Part shown: positions 58,150 to 64,000 of the stretch, one piece after another
How positions within the stretch are numbered: position 1 is the stretch's first letter
Layout of the letters: each line of letters begins with the position of its first letter
Assembly: GCF_023073915.1 (NCBI RefSeq)
Contig: NZ_JADPKK010000005.1
Location: 185,633-249,632, forward strand
DNA length: 64,000 nucleotides
DNA from: Bradyrhizobium sp. 149
Lineage (GTDB): Bacteria; Pseudomonadota; Alphaproteobacteria; Rhizobiales; Xanthobacteraceae
Direction of reading: 5' to 3'
Notes under the pieces: generated by a model
Told to the model about the DNA's origin: nothing
The model's database searches: none
The model's input: the letters and a program-made list of their open reading frames with translations, nothing else
Translations under genes and position numbers: made by a program

Positions 58150-58785
58150 TCACACCTTCCGCGCTTCCACCGCCATCCGCACCGCGAGCCCGGCCAGCAC
58201 CGTGCCCATCAGCCAGCGCTGCACCAGCATCCAGCTTGGCCGGCTTGCGAGAAACAGCGCGATCGACCCGGCCGCGAGCGCAATCATCGCATTGACGCTG
58301 ACACTGATCGCGATCTGGATCGCGCCGAGCACGACTGACTGCGTCAGCACGCTGCCGGCGGTGGGATCGATGAACTGCGGCAGCAGCGCGAGATAAAGCA
58401 TCGCGATCTTCGGGTTGAGCAGATTGGTGACGAACCCCATTGCGAACAATTTGCGCGGGCTGTCGATCGCCAGCTGCTTCACCTCGAAAGGTGAGCGCCC
58501 GCCCGGCTTCACCGCCTGCCAGGCCAGCCACAACAGATAACCGGCGCCGGCAAAGCGCAGCGCGTCATAGGCAAAGGGAACGGCGAGCAGCAGCGCCGTG
58601 ATGCCAAACGCCGCGCACAGCATGTAGAACACGAAGCCGAGCGCCACGCCGCCGAGCGAGACGATGCCCGCCGCCGGCCCCTGCGTGATCGAGCGCGAGA
58701 TCAGATAGATCATGTTCGGCCCGGGCGTGAGCACGAGGCCGAGGCAGACGAGGGCGAAGCCGAGCAGGGCAGAGGTGTGGGGCAT
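58150..58785 (-). CDS. LysE family translocator (RhtB type)
   Basis: A 211-residue exporter with about six helices. The family signature GLVLTPGPNMIYLISRSITQG is near residues 16-36 and NLLNPKIAMLYLALLPQF near 119-136. Members export amino acids or homoserine lactones; substrate unknown. ATG 58785 (MPHTSALLGF) fits the family start; the upstream frame has no coding look. Confidence 0.88.
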   Translation of the reverse strand: MPHTSALLGFALVCLGLVLTPGPNMIYLISRSITQGPAAGIVSLGGVALGFVFYMLCAAFGITALLLAVPFAYDALRFAGAGYLLWLAWQAVKPGGRSPFEVKQLAIDSPRKLFAMGFVTNLLNPKIAMLYLALLPQFIDPTAGSVLTQSVVLGAIQIAISVSVNAMIALAAGSIALFLASRPSWMLVQRWLMGTVLAGLAVRMAVEARKV

Positions 58786-58893
58786 GGCTGAACCGGTGCG
58801 GAGACGGCACGGTTCTAATATGCACAAAGCGATGGGGCCATTGCGCAATTGCACGGAGGACAATTCAGTGCGGTCGCGCGCTCGCTGCGCTCC

Positions 58894-59028
58894 CTCGCCC
58901 CGCTCTTGCGGGGAGAGGGTGGGGTGAGGGGCCTCTCTCCACATATGAGATCGATGTGAGACCTGTATCCCCTCACTTGGAATCCACGCTTCGCGCGAAT
59001 TCCGACGTCTCCCCGCAAGCGGGGCGAG
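58894..59028. repeat. Palindromic element related to the one after pckA
   Basis: CTCGCCCCGC (58894-58903) pairs with GCGGGGCGAG (59019-59028), and GTGAGGGG (58924-58931) with CCCCTCAC (58969-58976). It lies between polA and the LysE gene. Its CTCGCCCC/GAGGGTGG/GAGGGG words match the 50610-50745 element, so it is a second, diverged copy. Confidence 0.75.
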
Positions 59029-59040
59029 GTGAAGAAGACC

Positions 59041-62000
59041 TCAGTGCGCCTCGTCCCAATTGTTCGCCGCGCGTGCATCGACATGCAGCGGCACCGAGAG
59101 CAGCACGGCCGGGAACGGCGCGTCCTGCATCACGTGCTGCACGACGGGGAGCGTCGCCTCGACCTCCGAATCCGGCACCTCGAAGATCAGTTCGTCGTGC
59201 ACCTGGAGCAGCATCTGCGCCGTCAGTTTCTTCTGGACCAAGGCATCCTCCATCCGCGTCATGGCGCGGCGGATGATGTCGGCGGCGGTGCCCTGGAGCC
59301 GCGCGTTGATCGCGGCGCGCTCGTTGAAGGCGCGCACCGAGGCATTCGAAGCCTTGATGTCGGGATAGTACATCTTGCGTCCGAACAGCGTGGTGACGTA
59401 GCCGTGGCTCCGGCAGAAGTCGCGCGTCTCGTCCATGTAGGCGCGGATGCCGGGGAAGCGCTCGAAATATTTCTTGATGTAGGCGGATGCCTCCTCGCGC
59501 CCGATGCCGAGCTGGTTGGCGAGGCCGAATGCCGAAATGCCGTAGATGATGCCGAAATTGATCGCCTTGGCGCGGCGCCGGATTTCGCTCGGCATGCCCC
59601 CGATCGGCACGCCGAACATTTCCGATGCCGTCATGGCGTGAATGTCGAGGCCGTCGCGGAACGCCTGCTTCAGCACGGGAATGTCGGCGATCTCGGCCAG
59701 CAGACGCAGCTCGATCTGCGAATAGTCGGCGGAGACGAGCTTGTGTCCTGGCGTTGCGATGAAGGCGCGCCGGATTTTTCTGCCGTCCTCGGTGCGCACC
59801 GGAATGTTCTGCAAATTCGGCTCGTTCGACGACAGCCGGCCCGTCGTGGTCGCGGCCAGCGCGTAGGTCGTATGCACGCGGTGGGTCTGCGGATTGACGT
59901 AGGTCGGCAATGCGTCGGTGTAGGTCGATTTGAGCTTCGAGACCTGGCGCCACTCCAGGATCTTCTTCGGGAGGTCGTGGCCCTGCTCGGCGAGCTCGTC
60001 GAGCACCTGAGCGGTGGTGGACCACGCGCCGGTCTTGGTCTTGGTGCCGCCGGACAGCCCCATCTTGCCGAACAGGATGTCGCCGATCTGCTTCGGACTG
60101 CCGACATTGACGGGCTCGCCGGCGATCTGCTGGATCTCGGCCTCGACGCGGGCCGCGGTCTGGGCGAAGTCGCCGGAGAGACGCGACAGCACCTGGCGGT
60201 CGATCGAGATGCCGCGCCGCTCCATGCGCGCGAGCACCGCGACCAGCGGCCGCTCCAGCGTCTCGTAGACCGTGGTCATGTGCTCGGCGACGAGGCGCGG
60301 CTTCAGCACGCGCCAGACGCGCAAGGCGATGTCGGCGCCTTCCGCCGACAGCGGCGTGGCCTTGTCGATCGGCACCTGGTCGAACGTGATCTTGCCCTTG
60401 CCGCTTCCGAGCAGCTCGCCCTCCTTCAGCATGGCGTGACCGAACCAGCGCTCGGACAGCTGCTCCAGCCCATGCGAGCCGCGTCCGGCGTCGAGTACGT
60501 AGGAGATCAGTTGCGCATCGTCGGTGTTGCGCAAGGTGATGCCGTGCTGCGCCAGCATCACGGCGGTGAATTTGACGTCGAAGCCGATCTTGAGGATGCC
60601 TGGTGATTCCAGCACCGGCCGCAGCGCCTCGATTGCATCGGCATGCTTGACCTGGTCGGGCGCGAGGCCCGCGTCGAACAGGCCGGCGCCGCCGCCGGAC
60701 TGCTTGTGCGCCAGCGGCACGTAGCAGGCATCGTTCGGCGCCAGCGCCAGCGCGATGCCGCAGAGATCGGCCTGCATCGGATCGATGGAGTTGGCGCGGA
60801 TTTCGAGCGCGACATGACCGGAATCATGGATGCGTGCGATGAAGGCGTCGAGCTCCTTGAGCGTCTTGATCGCCTGGTACTTGCTGCGGTCGACCGGAAG
60901 CTTGCGCAAGGCCTCTTCGCGCGCGGCCGCGAGAGAAATCGGCGCGCCTTTCGGGCTCGCGGCCTTGTCCTCCTTGCTCGCCGATGCGTTGCGCTGGCCG
61001 GCCGGAACCTGCGCCGGCGTGCCGGCTCGTGGTGCCGGCACGACGTCCGAAGGCGGCAGCGGCGAGAAGACGCTGGTGCCGCTGGCATAGCCGGGATCGG
61101 CATCGACGTTGGCGGGATCGATCTGCGAATAGTCGGCGACGCGACGCGTCAGCGTCGTGAATTCCATCGCCTTCAGGAAGGCAAGCAGCTTGCGCGCATC
61201 GGGCTCGTGGACCGCGAGATCGTCGAGCGGTACCTCCAGCTCGACCTTGTCGTCGAGCAGCACGAGCTGGCGCGAGATGCGCGCCTTTTCCGCATGCTCG
61301 ATCAGCGCCTCACGCCGCTTCGGCTGCTTGATCTCGCCGGCGCGGAACAGCAATTGATCGAGATCGCCATATTCGACGATCAGCTGCGCCGCGGTCTTGA
61401 TGCCGATGCCGGGCACGCCAGGAACGTTGTCGGTGGAATCGCCGGCCAGTGCCTGCACTTCCACCACCTTCTCGGGTGGCACGCCAAACTTCTCGATCAC
61501 CTCGGGGATGCCGATGCGGCGGTCCTTCATGGTGTCGTACATGGTGACGCAGTCGGTGACGAGTTGCATCAGGTCCTTGTCGGAGGAAACGATGGTCGCC
61601 GTTGCGCCGCGCTCGCAGGCTTGCCGCACATAGGTCGCAATGAGATCGTCGGCCTCGAAGCCGACCTGTTCCAGGCAAGGCAGGTCGAATGCGCGCACCG
61701 CTTCGCGGATCAGCGAAAATTGCGGGATCAAATCGTCAGGCGCGGGCGGCCGGTGGGCCTTGTACTCAGGATAGATCTTGTTGCGGAAGGTCATTTCCGA
61801 CTTGTCGAAGATGATCGCCAGATGTGTCGGCCGGTTGTCTTCAGGCATCTCGCGCAAAAGCTTCCACAGCATGTTGCAGAAACCGAGCACGGCATTGACC
61901 TGCAAGCCGTCGGACTTGCGGTTCAGCGGCGGCAGCGCGTGATAGGCGCGGAAGATGTAGCCGGAACCGTCGACCAGGAAGACGTGGTCGCCCTTGCCGG

Positions 62001-62103
62001 CCGCCTTGGCAGCGACGGGCTTGGCAGCAGCTGGCGCAGCAGCGGGCTTGGTTTCGGCTTTGGCGGCGGTCGTCGGGGATGTCTTGGGAGATATCTTGGG
62101 CAT
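59041..62103 (-). CDS. polA: DNA polymerase I
   Basis: A 1020-residue repair and replication polymerase. A low-complexity Ala/Lys/Pro leader (1-37) precedes the 5' nuclease domain (about 38-330: VFLVDGSGYIFRAYHALP, EADDLIATYV, IVSSDKDLMQLV). A linker is at 335-410. An exonuclease-like domain (about 410-610) has lost the acidic residues needed for proofreading (Glu434/Arg436, Thr513, Leu585/Gly589 at the usual Asp/Glu, Asp, Tyr/Asp sites). The polymerase domain is intact: DYSQIELRLLA, RRRAKAINFGIIYG, QVHDELIFE. It should gap-fill and remove RNA primers but not proofread. It is a single gene. Confidence 0.95.
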   Translation of the reverse strand: MPKISPKTSPTTAAKAETKPAAAPAAAKPVAAKAAGKGDHVFLVDGSGYIFRAYHALPPLNRKSDGLQVNAVLGFCNMLWKLLREMPEDNRPTHLAIIFDKSEMTFRNKIYPEYKAHRPPAPDDLIPQFSLIREAVRAFDLPCLEQVGFEADDLIATYVRQACERGATATIVSSDKDLMQLVTDCVTMYDTMKDRRIGIPEVIEKFGVPPEKVVEVQALAGDSTDNVPGVPGIGIKTAAQLIVEYGDLDQLLFRAGEIKQPKRREALIEHAEKARISRQLVLLDDKVELEVPLDDLAVHEPDARKLLAFLKAMEFTTLTRRVADYSQIDPANVDADPGYASGTSVFSPLPPSDVVPAPRAGTPAQVPAGQRNASASKEDKAASPKGAPISLAAAREEALRKLPVDRSKYQAIKTLKELDAFIARIHDSGHVALEIRANSIDPMQADLCGIALALAPNDACYVPLAHKQSGGGAGLFDAGLAPDQVKHADAIEALRPVLESPGILKIGFDVKFTAVMLAQHGITLRNTDDAQLISYVLDAGRGSHGLEQLSERWFGHAMLKEGELLGSGKGKITFDQVPIDKATPLSAEGADIALRVWRVLKPRLVAEHMTTVYETLERPLVAVLARMERRGISIDRQVLSRLSGDFAQTAARVEAEIQQIAGEPVNVGSPKQIGDILFGKMGLSGGTKTKTGAWSTTAQVLDELAEQGHDLPKKILEWRQVSKLKSTYTDALPTYVNPQTHRVHTTYALAATTTGRLSSNEPNLQNIPVRTEDGRKIRRAFIATPGHKLVSADYSQIELRLLAEIADIPVLKQAFRDGLDIHAMTASEMFGVPIGGMPSEIRRRAKAINFGIIYGISAFGLANQLGIGREEASAYIKKYFERFPGIRAYMDETRDFCRSHGYVTTLFGRKMYYPDIKASNASVRAFNERAAINARLQGTAADIIRRAMTRMEDALVQKKLTAQMLLQVHDELIFEVPDSEVEATLPVVQHVMQDAPFPAVLLSVPLHVDARAANNWDEAH

Positions 62104-62204
62104 GGCCGCAATGTATGAATTTTTGCGGGCTTTGACAGCCTTGGAACGGTGATTTTTGGGTTGCTGGCGCGACTATCCCCCGCTGTCATTCCCCGGACAG
62201 CGAG

Positions 62205-63272
62205 CTACTCCGCCGCCTGCAACACCGGCCCTGCCTTCTTCGGCGCGATCCAGAATGCATCGGGCCGCTCGAACAGGAAATTTCCACCAAGGCGCAGCGC
62301 GACCTGCCAGATCGCCAGCGAGCCGATCACGCCGGCGATGGTGACGATCAGCGATACTGTGCCGATGTCGGGAATGATGCCCGTGCGCAATAGCAACGTC
62401 CGTGTCGCTGCCATCGGCAGGAAGAAGGCGAGATAGATCACGATCGAATGCTCGCCGCAGAAGCGGAAGACATTCAGCCATTGCACGCGCGCGAGCAGCG
62501 TGCCCATCGTGATGATGGCGCAGGCGCCGGCGAAGCCGAGCACAAGCGATACGATTTTCCATTCGCTGGCCCCGAGCGTAACCAGACCGGCATTGACCAG
62601 CGCCCACGTCGCGAGGGCGGCGAGCGCCCATGCGGGATGATTGCGCGCGCGGTCCGACAGCGCGAACACGTAAGCGGAGAACAGATAGCCGGAATAGAAG
62701 TAGACGAAACGCGCGCAGAACTCATCGATCGCGGTCCAGCCGGTTGCGACACGCGCCGTCTCCAGCGCGGCCGCGATGAGCCAGATCGCGGGCGGCGGGA
62801 TTCGCCGTGTCAGTTTTGTGACGACGAAGAAGATCGGCAGGAGATAGATGAACCACAGCGTGCCGAACGGCTCGACGAAGGAGTCCAGATACAGCAAGCC
62901 GGCGTCGCGCCAGCTCGTTTCTGATGCGAATGCCGGGGCCTTGAAGCCGAACTGGATTGTCACCCAGACGACATAGAAATAGGCGAAATGCACCACCTTG
63001 CGATCGAGATAGGTTCGCCAGTCGCGGTCGATCACCAATGGCAGGAACAGGCCTGAAATCAGGAAGAAATCCGGCATCCGGAACGGCTTTGCGAAGGCCA
63101 CCAGCACATGCATGAAGCCGGTCTCGCCGGCGGCGAGCTCGACCCCCAGCACCGAATGCATCATCACGACCATGACGATGCAGATGCCCTTGGCGTAATC
63201 GACCCAATCGACACGCGCGGCAGCCGGGGCCTTGATTTCCCCGCTCCCGGCGATTGTGCCTGATGGTGCCAT
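62205..63272 (-). CDS. Acyltransferase 3 family membrane protein
   Basis: A 355-residue inner-membrane protein with about ten helices. The opening RVDWVDYAKGICIVMVVMMHSV holds the conserved Asp and His of the Acyltransferase_3 family. FRMPDFFLISGLFLP and the Arg/Lys loop DRDWRTYLDRKVV follow. Such enzymes move acetyl or succinyl groups to sugars of surface polysaccharides or glucans. The neighbouring UDP-glucose dehydrogenase gene, which feeds polysaccharide synthesis, fits that idea. Confidence 0.85.
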   Translation of the reverse strand: MAPSGTIAGSGEIKAPAAARVDWVDYAKGICIVMVVMMHSVLGVELAAGETGFMHVLVAFAKPFRMPDFFLISGLFLPLVIDRDWRTYLDRKVVHFAYFYVVWVTIQFGFKAPAFASETSWRDAGLLYLDSFVEPFGTLWFIYLLPIFFVVTKLTRRIPPPAIWLIAAALETARVATGWTAIDEFCARFVYFYSGYLFSAYVFALSDRARNHPAWALAALATWALVNAGLVTLGASEWKIVSLVLGFAGACAIITMGTLLARVQWLNVFRFCGEHSIVIYLAFFLPMAATRTLLLRTGIIPDIGTVSLIVTIAGVIGSLAIWQVALRLGGNFLFERPDAFWIAPKKAGPVLQAAE

Positions 63273-63466
63273 GGTGTCTCTTTTCGAGGCGGGTTCCGCC
63301 CGGATCTGTGCGAACGCGGAGCAGTGTGGCGCCTTGCGGCTTACGATTTCTTTACCGGTACAAATCGCGTGCCGTTTTTTGCGCGCGGGCTGTTCCCTCA
63401 GCTCAGGAAAATGCTAAACCGCCCTCGAGTTGGGGGTTTCGTTAACCAAGCCAAGCAGGGTTTTTC

Positions 63467-64000
63467 ATGCGAATCGCGATGATCGGAACGGGCTATGTGG
63501 GACTGGTGTCCGGAGCCTGCTTTGCGGATTTCGGTCACGACGTCACCTGCGTCGACAAGGACGAGAAGAAGATCGCGGCGCTTCACCGCGGCGAGATCCC
63601 GATCTATGAGCCCGGGCTCGACGAACTCGTTGCGACCAACGTCAAGGCCAAGCGGCTCGAGTTCACCACGGACCTGTCCAAGCCGGTCGCGGATGCCGAT
63701 GCGGTCTTCATTGCGGTCGGCACGCCGTCGCGCCGCGGCGATGGCCACGCCGATCTGTCCTATGTCTACGCCGCCGCGAAAGAGATCGCGCAGTCGCTGT
63801 CCGGCTTCACCGTCGTGGTGACGAAGTCCACCGTTCCGGTCGGCACCGGCGACGAGGTCGAGCGCATCATCCGCGAGACCAACCCGAACGCCGACGTCGT
63901 CGTCGCCTCGAACCCCGAATTCCTGCGCGAGGGCGCGGCGATCCGCGACTTCAAGTTCCCCGATCGCGTCGTCGTCGGCACCTCCGACGAGCGCGGCCGC
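63467..64000 (+). CDS. UDP-glucose 6-dehydrogenase (5' part, runs off the window)
   Basis: The first 178 codons of an NAD-dependent enzyme that makes UDP-glucuronate for exopolysaccharide. The Rossmann motif MIGTGYVGLVSGACF is at residues 5-19. PIYEPGLDELV and VAVGTPSRRGDGHADLSYV follow, then TKSTVPVGT and ASNPEFLREGAAIRDF. The gene continues past the right edge, so the catalytic Cys is outside. ATG 63467 matches the usual start. It is divergent from the acyltransferase gene. Confidence 0.92.
   Translation, partial: MRIAMIGTGYVGLVSGACFADFGHDVTCVDKDEKKIAALHRGEIPIYEPGLDELVATNVKAKRLEFTTDLSKPVADADAVFIAVGTPSRRGDGHADLSYVYAAAKEIAQSLSGFTVVVTKSTVPVGTGDEVERIIRETNPNADVVVASNPEFLREGAAIRDFKFPDRVVVGTSDERGR

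Noticed and set aside
59029..62118. Two long plus-strand frames (525 and 491 codons)
   Set aside because: Both mirror polA, whose motifs are certain; the antisense translations have arginine- and aspartate-rich, motif-free content.

Overview
The window is about 64 kb of GC-rich DNA, densely coding on both strands with few long gaps. Gene content points to an alphaproteobacterium of the order Hyphomicrobiales, most likely Bradyrhizobium or a close relative. The main clues are the ChvG/ChvI two-component pair next to hprK, EIIA-Man, HPr and pckA; an Omp25-type porin; a DUF2865 protein; a paired Inh/Omp19-like protein; and several families of palindromic intergenic repeats. No rRNA, tRNA, CRISPR array, prophage or intact insertion sequence was seen. 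Species assignment is inference.

Layout. 0-10 kb: ferredoxin-NADP reductase, an FMN glutamate-synthase-like protein, a PilZ protein, a CNNM/CorC-type membrane protein, a chemoreceptor, a TauE/SafE exporter and a large Omp25-OprB fusion porin. 10-19 kb: a frameshifted small exported protein and a creatininase-family hydrolase, divergent from a tightly overlapped operon (NMT1-like binding protein, ATPase, permease, 2-hydroxyacid dehydrogenase, double Inh protein). Small proteins, radC, an EamA exporter and an AdaA-like regulator follow. 19-27 kb: methionine aminopeptidase, an MscS channel divergent from a K+/H+ antiporter, modABC and mepA. 27-37 kb: a PAS-GGDEF-EAL protein, gamma-glutamyltransferase with an acyl-CoA-dehydrogenase-like flavoprotein, a TAXI-type binding protein, and a LysR/SDR divergent pair with an NTF2-like protein. 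37-51 kb: lepA, a GT39-like glycosyltransferase, HPr-EIIA-hprK-chvG-chvI, a HugZ-like protein, a CHAT-TPR protein broken by two frameshifts, and pckA. 51-64 kb: a thioesterase, glycogen phosphorylase, a GIY-YIG gene between inverted repeats, DUF2865, pyrE, a glutathione S-transferase, a LysE exporter, polA, an acyltransferase, and the start of UDP-glucose dehydrogenase, which runs off the right edge.

How the genes fit together. The central regulatory block is the truncated nitrogen-type phosphotransfer chain (HPr, EIIA-Man, HprK) joined to ChvG/ChvI and, 4 kb away, to pckA. This set is known in alphaproteobacteria for linking PTS phosphorylation state to envelope sensing and gluconeogenesis. 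Here a heme-utilisation protein and the CHAT-TPR gene lie between chvI and pckA. The 11.5-15.9 kb operon looks like an import-and-oxidise module for an unidentified small organic acid or amide, with a possible hydrolase on the other side of the shared promoter region.

The most unusual observations are: the exported CHAT-TPR protease-like gene with two single-base losses; a DNA polymerase I whose proofreading residues are all substituted; a GIY-YIG gene bounded by near-perfect 35-bp inverted repeats; an Omp25-OprB fusion porin with no ATG or GTG start; a degenerate SDR next to a LysR regulator; and three classes of palindromic repeats in the spacers. Coordinates and starts come from reading frames, Shine-Dalgarno matches and family knowledge. 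No database search was run.
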